Below, one piece after another: positions 1 to 10,349 of a stretch of DNA of 64,000 nucleotides (positions are counted from its first letter, which is position 1; the number at the start of each line of letters is the position of its first letter). A program made the translations under genes and the position numbers. The notes beneath the pieces were generated by a model, which was not told the DNA's origin, searched no databases, and worked only from the letters and a program-made list of their open reading frames with translations. Source of the stretch: DASXKD01 sp963806145 (GTDB taxonomy: Bacteria; Actinomycetota; Actinomycetes; Streptosporangiales; Streptosporangiaceae); contig CAWDXD010000004.1 of the NCBI GenBank assembly GCA_963806145.1, forward strand, positions 203,649 to 267,648, read 5' to 3'.

Positions 1-1
1 G

Positions 2-271
2 GACCTGGTGGCATTCGGCACCGAGCTGGGCACCGGCTACTCCGAGCTGGTCGACCCGGTGGAGGAGCGGGCCCGGCTCACCGCGCAGTCGCTGCTCGCC
101 GCCGGGGGTGACCCCGAGGCGATGGTGGTCGACGAGGAGTTCCTGCAGGCACTGGAGTACGGGATGCCCCCGACCGGGGGAATGGGCATGGGCATCGACC
201 GGATGCTGATCATGTTCACCGGCGAGACCATCCGGGAGACGATCCTGTTCCCGATGGTCCGCCCGGAGTAG
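2..271 (+). CDS. lysS: lysyl-tRNA synthetase, C-terminal part (5' end outside window)
   Basis: This is the last ~89 codons of a class II lysyl-tRNA synthetase, which charges tRNA-Lys with lysine in the cytoplasm. The frame is already open at base 2. The sequence shows the E-L-G-T-G-Y-S-E-L-V-D-P block followed by the class II motif 3 region (GMGMGIDR near the end), which carries the ATP-binding arginine, and it ends in the family-typical L-F-P-x-V-R-P tail. Placement just before lsr2 and clpC matches other actinobacteria, where lysS (Rv3598c in M. tuberculosis) sits next to lsr2. The start and the N-terminal anticodon-binding domain are not visible. Identification is secure from motif 3 and context. 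Confidence 0.93.
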   Translation, partial: DLVAFGTELGTGYSELVDPVEERARLTAQSLLAAGGDPEAMVVDEEFLQALEYGMPPTGGMGMGIDRMLIMFTGETIRETILFPMVRPE

Positions 272-280
272 AAGTGCTGC

Positions 281-314
281 GCAGCGGGCCCGCTACGGCC
301 AGCGGGCCCGCTGC
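281..314. terminator. Hairpin terminator between convergent lysS and NlpC/P60 genes
   Basis: Perfect 14-bp inverted repeat (281-294 and 301-314) with a 6-base ACGGCC loop, starting 10 bases after the lysS stop and ending 6 bases before the NlpC/P60 stop on the other strand. There is no T-tract, as is common in actinobacteria. It could serve both strands. Confidence 0.75.
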
Positions 315-319
315 GGGTC

Positions 320-1366
320 TCAGCCCACGATCCGGACGGCGCCCACGTAGACGTTCCACATGACCGGCTGGACCTGCACGTCCTCGCCGAAGTCCGGGGC
401 GTCCACCATCAGGCCGTTGCCGATGTACAGGCCCACGTGGCCGATGTCCGGGTAGAAGAACACCAGATCCCCGGGCTGGAGCTGGTTTTTGCCCACGTGC
501 ACGCCCATGTTCCATTGGTCGCCGGTGAAGTGCGGCAGGCTGATGCCGACCTTGGCGTAGGCCCACAGGACCAGGCCGGAGCAGTCGAAGGAGCTCGGGC
601 CCGCCGCGCCCCAGACATAGGGGTCACCGCGCTTGGAGAGCGCCCAGCGCAGCGCCTGCGCACCGATCGTGTTGGCGGTCGGGATGCTGAAGTTCGGGTA
701 GTTGCCGGTCTGGTTGAACACGGCCATGGCCTTCTTGAACACCGAGCTGTTCAGCAGGTTGATCTTGCCCTGGGCCTGCCGCCGCTTGATGGCCATCTGC
801 GCGGTGAGCTGCTTGGCCCGCTGGGTCTGCTGCTCGGCGCTCGCGCGGGCGCGCTGCGCGGCGGCGACGCCCTCGGCGATCTGGCTCACCTGGTCGCCGT
901 TCTCCTTCTGCAGCTCCTGCACGAACGCCGCCCGGCCGATCAGGGTCGACGCCGTGCTCGTGGTCAGCAGCTCCAGCGGGGTGGTCAATCCGCCGTTCAT
1001 GTAGCTCTGGGCCGCGAGCTGGCCCACGGCGAGACTCCCGGCCCTGAGCTCGGTGAGGTCCCGCACGTAGGTGCTCTCGGCGACCCTCGCCTCGGTCTGC
1101 GCCTGGGTGAGCTGGATCCGCAGCCCGTTGTACTGCTCGTTCAGGCTGTTGATCTCGTTGGAGAGCGTCCTGGCCTGTGCCACCAGATCCTTCAGGCTGG
1201 GCATGGGCTGGCTGGGCGCGGCACCTCCGACGCCGAAGGGCAGGACGAGGCAGAACAGCGCGGTCGCGCCGATCACGGTAGCCACCCGTCCGCAGGCCCG
1301 GCCGGGCCTGCGGTGTGCATTTCGTGGACCACTTGGCATGTACTTGCGGGGACGCAAGTGCTCCAC
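320..1366 (-). CDS. Secreted NlpC/P60 peptidoglycan endopeptidase with coiled coil
   Basis: Predicted exported cell-wall hydrolase that cuts peptide stems of peptidoglycan (RipA-like, NlpC/P60 family). About 348 residues: a basic N-terminus and hydrophobic signal segment (roughly residues 25-50), a long alpha-helical coiled-coil region rich in Q/E/A (about 57-200), and a C-terminal NlpC/P60 domain. The catalytic cysteine is in F-D-C-S-G-L and the histidine in G-H-V-G-L-Y. I chose the GTG at 1366 because an AGAGGAGAT ribosome-binding site lies just upstream. An ATG at 1381 would place the RBS inside the gene, and an ATG at 1339 is also possible. The frame stays open much further upstream, but that part lacks protein-like sequence. 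Convergent with lysS. Confidence 0.85.
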   Translation of the reverse strand: MEHLRPRKYMPSGPRNAHRRPGRACGRVATVIGATALFCLVLPFGVGGAAPSQPMPSLKDLVAQARTLSNEINSLNEQYNGLRIQLTQAQTEARVAESTYVRDLTELRAGSLAVGQLAAQSYMNGGLTTPLELLTTSTASTLIGRAAFVQELQKENGDQVSQIAEGVAAAQRARASAEQQTQRAKQLTAQMAIKRRQAQGKINLLNSSVFKKAMAVFNQTGNYPNFSIPTANTIGAQALRWALSKRGDPYVWGAAGPSSFDCSGLVLWAYAKVGISLPHFTGDQWNMGVHVGKNQLQPGDLVFFYPDIGHVGLYIGNGLMVDAPDFGEDVQVQPVMWNVYVGAVRIVG

Positions 1367-1795
1367 CCGATCTCCTCTCATCAGCGAACCGCCGCGCCGG
1401 GTTCGCCGGGCCAGACTGCTCTGGCCGTGCTGCCGGGGGGCGCGATCAGCGTGGTTGCGGCGCCGCAAGGTAATGCGGCCTGCGGGGGCCAGCAACTCCG
1501 AACGAGTGAATCTTTGCATAGCGCCAGGCTCGTGAGTGGCCAGCTCGCGATAAGCGGGCCCCCCCTTGGGGGGTCCCTGCAACCCGGGGCGGATTAGTGA
1601 GCAGTATTCTCGCAGTTCACGAGCTTGTGATGGGGCTGAGAGCGGGTGTGATCTGCCCGTGATATGCCGTATTGAGATCGGCGTTCCCGGCGGCGCTGAG
1701 TTCAAGCATTGGTAAGGCGCACCTTTGGCCACCTGACCTGCGCAGACGTACCGCTGGCTGCGGTGCCGCCCGGGCCCGGCTAGGGTTTGCGCGCG
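1367..1795. other. Intergenic region between divergent NlpC/P60 and argA genes
   Basis: About 430 bases of upstream DNA for both genes. A G/C hairpin-like inverted repeat lies at 1556-1577 (GGG-C6 / G6-CCC arms around TT). Because cell-wall hydrolases of this kind are often under ydaO (cyclic di-AMP) riboswitches, I looked for that element on the minus strand and did not see its conserved CCCGUCAGCUAACC-type core. I recognise no other riboswitch or gene. Confidence 0.5.
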
Positions 1796-2299
1796 ATGGA
1801 CTACATGATCAGGCGGGCCCGGACCCCGGACGTGCGAGCGATCGCCGGCCTGGTGAACATCAACGTCGAGTCCCGGCGCCTGCTCGGCAAGGCGACCGTG
1901 ACGCTGTATGAGGACGTACCGGAGTTCTGGGTTGCCGAACGCGCCGCCGACGGCGCTGTCGTGGGTTGCGGGGCCCTGCACGTGATGTGGGAGGACCTGG
2001 CCGAGATCCGGACGGTAGCGGTGCGCCCGGGCCTGCAGGGGCACGGGATCGGGCACCGGCTGGTGGCCGCCCTGCTCGGCAGCGCCAGGGAGGTGGGCGT
2101 GCGCCGGGTGTTCGTGCTCACCTTCGCGACCGGGTTCTTCGCGCGGCACGGCTTCGCGGAGATCGACGGGGCGCCCGTCTCGCCCGAGGTATACGACGAA
2201 CTGCTCCGGTCCTATGACGAGGGCGTCGCCGAGTTCCTGGACCTCGACCGGGTCAAGCCGAACACCCTCGGTAACCACCGGATGCTGCTGCATCTGTGA
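1796..2299 (+). CDS. argA: GNAT-family amino-acid N-acetyltransferase (N-acetylglutamate synthase type)
   Basis: Single-domain GNAT acetyltransferase of about 167 residues, very like the short N-acetylglutamate synthase described from M. tuberculosis (Rv2747), which starts arginine biosynthesis by acetylating glutamate (or glutamine) with acetyl-CoA. Shared blocks include V-T-L-Y-E...E-F-W-V-A-E, V-V-G-C-G-A-L-H-V, E-I-R-T-V-A-V and the acetyl-CoA loop Q-G-H-G-I-G (about residues 78-86), then F-V-L-T-F...F-F-A-R-H-G-F and a C-terminal V-K-P-N-T-L-G-N. The ATG at 1796 fits the family length. An in-frame TTG at 1787 and ATG at 1805 are alternatives, and no strong ribosome-binding site decides. 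No other arg genes are nearby. Confidence 0.85.
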   Translation: MDYMIRRARTPDVRAIAGLVNINVESRRLLGKATVTLYEDVPEFWVAERAADGAVVGCGALHVMWEDLAEIRTVAVRPGLQGHGIGHRLVAALLGSAREVGVRRVFVLTFATGFFARHGFAEIDGAPVSPEVYDELLRSYDEGVAEFLDLDRVKPNTLGNHRMLLHL

Positions 2300-2352
2300 T
2301 ATCAGGGCATGGTCAGCCACCGTGCCGGGCCGGCCAGCGGAAGGGAACTGCC

Positions 2353-3099
2353 ATGAACTCTCCGGACATGGTCGTGGTCAGTGGTGCGGGTACCGGCATC
2401 GGCCGGGCAGTGTCCCACCGGCTGGTCGCGGACGGCTTTCATGTGCTCGCGGCGGGGCGGCGGCCCGGGCCGCTCGAACGGCTCGCCGTGGAGCTGGCCC
2501 CGCGCCTGGATGCGGTCAGTGCCGACCTGGCGACCGTGGCGGGGGCCACGGCGGTCGCGGAGCGCGTCCGTGCCGCGGAACGCCGCTGCGCGGGCGTCGT
2601 GGCCGCGGCGGGCGGCCTGTCGCCGGGCGGGGAGGGCGCGGCCGGGCTGGACGGTGTCCGCCGGGACTGGCTGGCTTCGTTCGAATCCAACGTGCTCACC
2701 GCGGTCCTGCTGGTAGAAGCGTTGCGCGAGGCGCTTGAGCGGGGCGGCGGCCGGGTGGTGCTGCTCTCCTCGGTGGCGGCGCTGCGCGGCAGCGGCGGCG
2801 GGTCCTACGGGGCGGTCAAGGCCGCGCTGCACGGTCATGTCTACGACCTCGCACGGGAACTTGGCCCGCACGGTGGCACCGCCAACGTGGTCGCGCCCGG
2901 GTTCGTGCCCGACACCGAGTTCTGGGCAGGCCGGCTCACCGGCGATTCCCGGCGCGAGCGCGCGGCGCAGACCCTGGTCGGCCGGGAAGGGACGCCGGAG
3001 GAGGTGGCCTCGCTGATCTCCTGGCTGCTCGGGCCGGACGGCGGCTGGGTCACCGGCCAGGTGCTTTCCCCGAACGGCGGCGTGGTCCTCGGCCGGTAG
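2353..3099 (+). CDS. SDR-family oxidoreductase
   Basis: Classical short-chain dehydrogenase/reductase of 248 residues. The Rossmann motif GAGTGIG is at residues 11-17, basic residues at 36-37 suggest NADP(H) preference, and the catalytic Ser (139/140), Tyr152 and Lys156 are present (S-Y-G-A-V-K). The usual NNAG motif is altered to A-A-A-G-G. The substrate cannot be told from sequence. The ATG at 2353 follows a GGAAGGGAA ribosome-binding site. It lies 53 bases after argA on the same strand and may be co-transcribed with it, and it converges with the EndoQ-UvrD gene 19 bases on. Confidence 0.85.
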   Translation: MNSPDMVVVSGAGTGIGRAVSHRLVADGFHVLAAGRRPGPLERLAVELAPRLDAVSADLATVAGATAVAERVRAAERRCAGVVAAAGGLSPGGEGAAGLDGVRRDWLASFESNVLTAVLLVEALREALERGGGRVVLLSSVAALRGSGGGSYGAVKAALHGHVYDLARELGPHGGTANVVAPGFVPDTEFWAGRLTGDSRRERAAQTLVGREGTPEEVASLISWLLGPDGGWVTGQVLSPNGGVVLGR

Positions 3100-3118
3100 G
3101 CATGGTGCCCCGCCGGGC

Positions 3119-6100
3119 TCATAGCAGGCGCGGCTGGCTCATCCCAGGATGGCGCGGGCGCGGCACCGCGGGCCGGTCGAGCAGCCGGGAATCGATCGAG
3201 GCGAGGAACGGTGACGGGCCGGTCTCCGTCACGGCCGAGTGCCTGCGCCGCCGCGCGGCACAGGTGAGGAACAGATGCGTCCGGGCGCGGGTCATCGCGA
3301 CAAACAGCAGCCGCCGCTCCTCCGCAAGGTCGGCGCGTCCCGGCCAGAGGGGCAGCAGGTCCCGCTCGCATCCGGCCACGAAGACCACGCTGAACTCCAG
3401 CCCCTTGGCGGCATGGATGGTCAGCAGCGTGACCGCGTCCGCCCGCGGATCCAGCGCGTCGGCCTCGGCGCCCAGCGCGATCTCGGTCAGGAACCGCTCG
3501 AAGTCGTCACCGCACCGGCGCGCGAGCGGGGCGAGCACCTCCCCGGCGGCCAGCACGTCCACGGGTGACATCCCTCCGCCGGAGGTGCGCCGGCCACCGG
3601 CCCGCACGTCCGGCGATCGCGACGCGAGCCCGTGCACCGCGGCACGCAGCCGCTCCGCCACCCCCGCGCCGCCCGCGCTCAGGCCGGCCTCGCCGGTCAT
3701 CTCCCGCAGGATTTCCGGTACGGCCGCCCGGCGCCCCAGCAGGTCGTGTGAGCGCTTCTGGAACGGCAGCCCGGCCCGCGTCAGGGCCCGGCCGAGCGCC
3801 ACGGCCTGAGCGTCGGTGCGGTAAAGCACGGCCATGTCGGCAAGCGCGAGCTTGCCGCCCGCATGCCCGTCCGCACGGCCGGTGTCCAGCGAATGGAACG
3901 AGGCGCCGCCCAGCAGCTTGTCGATGGCCTGGGCGATCCACGCGCCCTCGGCCCGGTCAGAGGCCGCCTCGTGCACGGTGATCCGCTCGGCGGCGCCTGG
4001 CGCCGGACCGGCCGCGGCGCTCATCCGCCTGCCCGGGACAAGCGTGGCGGGCGCCACGGCCTGCATCGCGCCCGCGACGATCACCGGAGCAGAACGGTAG
4101 TTGCGGGCCAGCGTCACGGTCCTGGCCCCGGGGTAGTCGCGCCCGAAGCTGAGGAAGAAACCCACATCGGCGCCGCGGAACCCGTAGATCGCCTGATCCG
4201 GGTCGCCGATCACGGCCAGGCCGCTGCCGTCGCCCGCCAGCAGGCGCAGCAGGGCGTACTGCGCGGCATCGGTGTCTTGGTACTCATCCACGCTGATGGA
4301 CCGCCAGCGTGCCGCCAGCGACGCCGCGAGGGCCGGGTCCGCGCGAAGCATCGCCAGCGGGAGGGTGATCAGGCCGTCGAAATCCACCAGGCCGCGCGAG
4401 GCGAGCAGCCCGGCGAACTCGCCCGCCGCGCCGGGGTCCCGCGCCACCTCGGTGAGCAGGCGCCGCGCCGCCGTGACCGACCCGGCCTCCTCCGCCGCCA
4501 CCGCGAGCCTGGCCTTCTCGTCGGCCACCGCGAAGCCGGGGTCCAGCCCGGCCCGGCCGGGGTTCTCGCGCAGGATCGTCAGGCCCAGCCCGTGAAAGGT
4601 GGTGATCATCAGCCGCCCGGCCTGGGCGGGCAGCAGCACGGCGAGCCGTTCGCGCATCTCCGCGGCCGCCCGGCGGGTGAAGGTAAGCGCCAGGCACGCC
4701 TCGGGTGGCACGCCGCGCCCGGCGACCATGACGGCGATCCGGCGGGTGAGCGTGCGCGTCTTGCCGGTCCCTGGCCCGGCGAGGACCAGCAGTGGCCCCG
4801 GGGCCTGTGCGGCCTCTCGCTGGCCGGGATCGAGGCCCGCGAGCATAGACCCGCCGGCGGCCCCGTTTTCATGCCAGACGCCCGGCCCGCCAGGCTCTTG
4901 CCCGGCTCGCTGGCCGCCGTCCGCCGCGGCAGCGCCCGCCTGCGTCCCGCCTGCCCGTCCACCGCCCGGCCCGGCGCCACCCGTCTCCTCGCCGGCGTCC
5001 CCAGCCGCCCGGAGCCCTGCGTGCGGTCCCGGGCCTGCGGGCGGCGCGACTGCCGGCGCGGAGACGCCGGACAGCCCGCCGGCGCCGGTCGCCGGGATAT
5101 CGAACAGGGCCGCCGTGCCGGCCAGTTCCTCCGGCCGGAACAGGCGGATCACCCCGTACTCCCCGTCGTAACCCGCTTCCTTGATCACCTCGCCCCTGCG
5201 GAGCCGGGTGATGGCCTCGGCAACCATGCTGCCCGCGGTGCGGCCGATATCGGCGGTGCCGGCCTCGCGGAGAATGTGCAATTCCGGTCCGAGTGCGGCG
5301 ACCAGCCGGTCCACCTCCATGGTGACCTTCTTGCTCTGCCGCCCGGTGCCGCGGATCTCACCGATGATCTCGGGCAGGGAAACCAGGTTGGCCGAGGCCG
5401 CCGCTCCCGCTGGCCGGTACCCTTCCGGGCGGTCCGCGAGTTCCGCTACCCGGTTCATCACGCCAATGGTCAGCGGTTTCCCGCATTTCGGGCACATACC
5501 CGCATGGCGCCCACTCTCCGTGGGCAGCAGCCGGACTCCGCACTTGCGATGCCCATCGGCGTGGTAACGGCCGCCTTCTGGAAAGAAGTTCAGCGTCCCG
5601 GCAAGTCCCTGGCCTGTACGCAACGCACGCAACATCGCAAAGTAGTCCACTGCCGTGCTGAACGTGGTTGCCTCCCGGCCGAGCATCGGCGGCGAATGCG
5701 CATCGGAGTTGCTCACAAGCCGGTAGTGGTCAAGTCCGGAGCAAATCCAGTTCATCGGCGGGTCTGAGGAGAGTCCCGTCTCCACCGCGAAGACATGTTC
5801 GGCTAGGTCAAGGTAACAGTCGGGCACGGCGTCGAACCCGGACTTCGAACCAAGAACGGCGAACCACGGCGTCCAGATGTGAGCAGGAATGAGGAAGCAC
5901 CCCGGCCCTGCGTTCAGCGTAATTTCCAACAGGTGACGGGAGTCCAGACCGAGGATTGGCCGGCCATCGGAAGCCAGGTTGCCCACCTTGGCCAGTGCCG
6001 TGGTGATCACGCTCGCCGCCTCGAACGTGGGGGCGTAGAGGAGATGATGCACCTTCCTGGTGGCGCCGTCGCGCTTGTAAATTGTGGAGATCTCCGTCGA

Positions 6101-6367
6101 CAGCAGGAAACGGATTTCGGCCTGGCAGCTTGGCGGCAGGGTGCGCCGTAGCCTGGCCGCCGGTTCGGGCTTGAGCGCCAGCAGCCCCGGCTCCGCGGGC
6201 ACCAGCAACTCGGCGAGCTCCGCCGCCCACGCGGGATGGGTGAAATCGCCTGTGCCGATGACCGATAGCCCCTTTCGGGCCGCCCACCAGGCAAGATTTC
6301 CGATCTCGGCGTCTTTGCTGCACGCGCGGGAGAACCGCGAGTGGACGTGCAGGTCCGCGTGGAACAC
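3119..6367 (-). CDS. EndoQ-like PHP/zinc nuclease fused to a UvrD/PcrA-type helicase
   Basis: A 1082-residue two-part repair protein. Residues ~1-420 match the PHP phosphoesterase with Zn ribbon family (COG1379) to which endonuclease Q belongs: D-L-H-V-H-S at the start, G-T-G-D-F-T-H, K-V-H-H-L, the hallmark P-A-H-I-W-T-P-W-F and S-N-S-D-A-H-S metal motifs, then a zinc site (H/C and C-P-K-C near 269-296). Endonuclease Q nicks 5' of deaminated bases and AP sites. After an ~80-residue Gly/Ala linker comes a superfamily 1 helicase with Walker A GPGTGKT, D-E-Y-Q-D-T-D, G-D-P-D-Q-A-I-Y, N-Y-R-S and V-A-M-T-R-A-R motifs. GTG 6367 is chosen for its AGGA site; GTG 6385 is possible. Coupled nicking and unwinding is inference. 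Confidence 0.85.
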   Translation of the reverse strand: MFHADLHVHSRFSRACSKDAEIGNLAWWAARKGLSVIGTGDFTHPAWAAELAELLVPAEPGLLALKPEPAARLRRTLPPSCQAEIRFLLSTEISTIYKRDGATRKVHHLLYAPTFEAASVITTALAKVGNLASDGRPILGLDSRHLLEITLNAGPGCFLIPAHIWTPWFAVLGSKSGFDAVPDCYLDLAEHVFAVETGLSSDPPMNWICSGLDHYRLVSNSDAHSPPMLGREATTFSTAVDYFAMLRALRTGQGLAGTLNFFPEGGRYHADGHRKCGVRLLPTESGRHAGMCPKCGKPLTIGVMNRVAELADRPEGYRPAGAAASANLVSLPEIIGEIRGTGRQSKKVTMEVDRLVAALGPELHILREAGTADIGRTAGSMVAEAITRLRRGEVIKEAGYDGEYGVIRLFRPEELAGTAALFDIPATGAGGLSGVSAPAVAPPAGPGPHAGLRAAGDAGEETGGAGPGGGRAGGTQAGAAAADGGQRAGQEPGGPGVWHENGAAGGSMLAGLDPGQREAAQAPGPLLVLAGPGTGKTRTLTRRIAVMVAGRGVPPEACLALTFTRRAAAEMRERLAVLLPAQAGRLMITTFHGLGLTILRENPGRAGLDPGFAVADEKARLAVAAEEAGSVTAARRLLTEVARDPGAAGEFAGLLASRGLVDFDGLITLPLAMLRADPALAASLAARWRSISVDEYQDTDAAQYALLRLLAGDGSGLAVIGDPDQAIYGFRGADVGFFLSFGRDYPGARTVTLARNYRSAPVIVAGAMQAVAPATLVPGRRMSAAAGPAPGAAERITVHEAASDRAEGAWIAQAIDKLLGGASFHSLDTGRADGHAGGKLALADMAVLYRTDAQAVALGRALTRAGLPFQKRSHDLLGRRAAVPEILREMTGEAGLSAGGAGVAERLRAAVHGLASRSPDVRAGGRRTSGGGMSPVDVLAAGEVLAPLARRCGDDFERFLTEIALGAEADALDPRADAVTLLTIHAAKGLEFSVVFVAGCERDLLPLWPGRADLAEERRLLFVAMTRARTHLFLTCAARRRRHSAVTETGPSPFLASIDSRLLDRPAVPRPRHPGMSQPRLL

Positions 6368-6579
6368 GCCGCCTGATCCTGCCACGCGGTGCCGACAGGG
6401 CGCAGGCGTCCCGGTGTGGCGGGGCAGCTACATATCCGGGCGGCCCGGCGCGGGCGCCCCGCGCCTCCTACTCTCAGCGCCCGGATCCGCGCAGCCTGAG
6501 TACCGGTGTCCGCTGCACAGGCCGGCATGAGTAACAATGCCAAGTACAGGCACGGGCGAGCGAAAGAGGAGGCGCCGGG

Positions 6580-6786
6580 ATGCTTGCCGATCTAGAGGCG
6601 CTGACACCGCCGCTGATCATGGCTGCCGCGTTCTTGATCGGGCTTACGTTGTTCCTGCGCCGCCAGATGAGCCCTCGCGGCCAGGCTGCGGATGACGGTG
6701 ATGAGGCCGAAATTACCGGCAGCGCTTCGAATGCCGATCCTGGTGATGACGCACACGGCCCATCCACGGACCAGCATAAGGTATAG
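6580..6786 (+). CDS. Small single-pass membrane protein, function unknown
   Basis: Hypothetical protein of 68 residues with one hydrophobic segment (about residues 9-26) followed by two arginines and an acidic, Asp/Ser-rich tail. This suggests a short membrane anchor with a cytoplasmic, probably disordered C-terminus. It is credible because an AGGAGG ribosome-binding site lies seven bases before the ATG. I do not recognise a family. It sits alone between the EndoQ-UvrD gene (divergent) and lsr2. Confidence 0.6.
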   Translation: MLADLEALTPPLIMAAAFLIGLTLFLRRQMSPRGQAADDGDEAEITGSASNADPGDDAHGPSTDQHKV

Positions 6787-6949
6787 GTCACATCACCCCT
6801 AAGATCGTTTGCATCGCATCCCGACAGAAGGCTCTGTCCGTTTGGCGACCCTTCGGGATCTGATTACAGAGAGTTACATCAATCGCGCACGCTGCTTCAC
6901 ATGGCTCCCGGCATGAGGAACTGCACTGGCCGAATGCCCGCGACCTGAA

Positions 6950-6977
6950 TTGCTAAACGCAACAGTCTTGGTATATT
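6950..6977 (+). promoter_or_regulatory. Putative housekeeping promoter of lsr2
   Basis: A -35-like TTGCTA (6950-6955) and a -10-like TATATT (6972-6977), 16 bases apart, in an AT-rich patch 43 bases before the lsr2 start codon. The low GC stands out from the surrounding DNA and could also be bound by Lsr2 itself, which favours AT-rich DNA (inference). Confidence 0.5.
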
Positions 6978-7020
6978 GTTCGTCAACCTATTAAACGTCC
7001 CCATCAGAAGGGCTGTCCTC

Positions 7021-7362
7021 ATGGCACAGAAGACGATCGTGACCGTCGTGTGCGACCTTCCACACGACGGTGAGATCGAGGGAACCGAGACGGTTTCGTT
7101 CGCCTTTGACGGCACCGCCTATGAGATCGATGTGTGCTCGATGCATGCCAAGGATCTGCGTGAGAAGTTCGGCAAGTACGTTGAGCACTCCCGCCGTGTG
7201 TCAGGCAGTGGCGGCGGTGGCCGCCGCCGCCGCTCGCGCAGCGGGCCGGGCCGCGAGCGCAGTTCGGAAATTAGGGCATGGGCGAAGCAGCGTGGTCACA
7301 AGGTCAGTGAGCGTGGCCGTATTCCGGCTGCGATCATCGCTGAGTACGAGTCCGCGCACTAG
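7021..7362 (+). CDS. lsr2: Lsr2 nucleoid-associated protein
   Basis: Lsr2 is the H-NS-like DNA-bridging protein of actinobacteria that silences AT-rich, often foreign DNA. The 113-residue product has the N-terminal dimerisation domain (V-T-V-V-C-D...I-E-G-T-E-T-V-S-F-A-F-D-G), a basic linker of Gly/Arg repeats (about 62-76), and the C-terminal DNA-binding domain I-R-A-W-A-K...V-S-E-R-G-R-I-P, in which the R-G-R loop inserts into the minor groove. The ATG at 7021 has an AGAAGGG site upstream; the frame is open to 6976 but without RBS support. It lies between lysS and clpC as in mycobacteria. A hairpin follows the stop. Confidence 0.96.
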   Translation: MAQKTIVTVVCDLPHDGEIEGTETVSFAFDGTAYEIDVCSMHAKDLREKFGKYVEHSRRVSGSGGGGRRRRSRSGPGRERSSEIRAWAKQRGHKVSERGRIPAAIIAEYESAH

Positions 7363-7378
7363 TTGGTTCTTCGGGGCG

Positions 7379-7399
7379 GCCCGCAGGTGATCTGCGGGC
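7379..7399 (+). terminator. Hairpin terminator after lsr2
   Basis: Perfect 8-bp stem GCCCGCAG / CTGCGGGC with loop GTGAT, beginning 17 bases after the lsr2 stop codon. Confidence 0.65.
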
Positions 7400-7552
7400 G
7401 GGTGCCCAAACTGCTACCCCGCCGCTAGTACCGCATGCGGGCCACAGCCCCGTTGTCGTTGCCCCGCCACATCCTGCTGCTGACATCGCGCGAACGGCCA
7501 GAAACCGGCCCGTTGCCCGCCAGATCCTGGTGTCAAACCCATCTCTGCCAGG

Positions 7553-7570
7553 CGTTCGCTTGCGGCGTAG
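7553..7570. promoter_or_regulatory. Candidate ClgR operator upstream of clpC
   Basis: The sequence CGC-TTGCG-GCG with flanking TAG matches, at nearly every position, the ClgR box published for actinobacteria (CGC-N5-GCG core, consensus WNNWCGCYNANRGCGWWS). ClgR activates clp genes. The box ends two bases before a SigR-like -35, where an activator would be expected. Confidence 0.5.
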
Positions 7571-7572
7571 CA

Positions 7573-7600
7573 GGGAACAGTCTCCCTCTTGACCGGGTTG
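7573..7600 (+). promoter_or_regulatory. Candidate SigR/SigH-type promoter of clpC
   Basis: GGGAAC (7573-7578), exactly 18 bases, then GTTG (7597-7600). This fits the SigR-type consensus GGAAT-N18-GTT used for thiol-oxidative and heat stress in actinobacteria. It lies about 150 bases before the clpC start. Recognised by eye only; the -35 differs from consensus in its last base. Confidence 0.4.
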
Positions 7601-7746
7601 GATGGGATGAACGCCTTCCGGCCTGGGAACGTTTCATGTACGACAATCGTGCGCAGCCGACTTCCAGGTACGCGGGCTACCATGCGGAAGGACAGGGGCC
7701 GGACATCGGGCCTCCCCCCGGCCGCTTGTGTGAGGGAGCAACGAAG

Positions 7747-10284
<2,538 letters not shown>

Positions 10285-10299
10285 CGGTCCGCACGTCGT

Positions 10300-10341
10300 A
10301 GCCACTGGCCCGGGCCGGGAAACCGGCCCGGGCCAGTGGCT
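10300..10341. terminator. Strong bidirectional terminator between clpC and mutY
   Basis: Perfect 19-bp inverted repeat (10300-10318 and 10323-10341) closed by a GAAA tetraloop, in the 65-base gap between the convergent clpC and mutY stops and followed by TTCC. This is one of the strongest hairpins in the window. Confidence 0.9.
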
Positions 10342-10349
10342 TTCCGGGG

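Noticed and set aside
1382..1680. Possible ydaO (cyclic di-AMP) riboswitch before the NlpC/P60 gene
   Set aside because: The conserved pseudoknot and CCCGUCAGC-type segments are not present on the minus strand; only a simple G/C hairpin is seen.
1382..2320. Extension of the NlpC/P60 frame to 666 residues on the minus strand
   Set aside because: The upstream ~310 codons are the antisense of argA plus non-coding DNA, have no protein character, and a good RBS-GTG start lies at 1366.
7435..7746. N-terminal extension of clpC
   Set aside because: Not similar to any Clp protein, contains the ClgR-like box and SigR-like promoter, and a correct start with RBS is at 7747.
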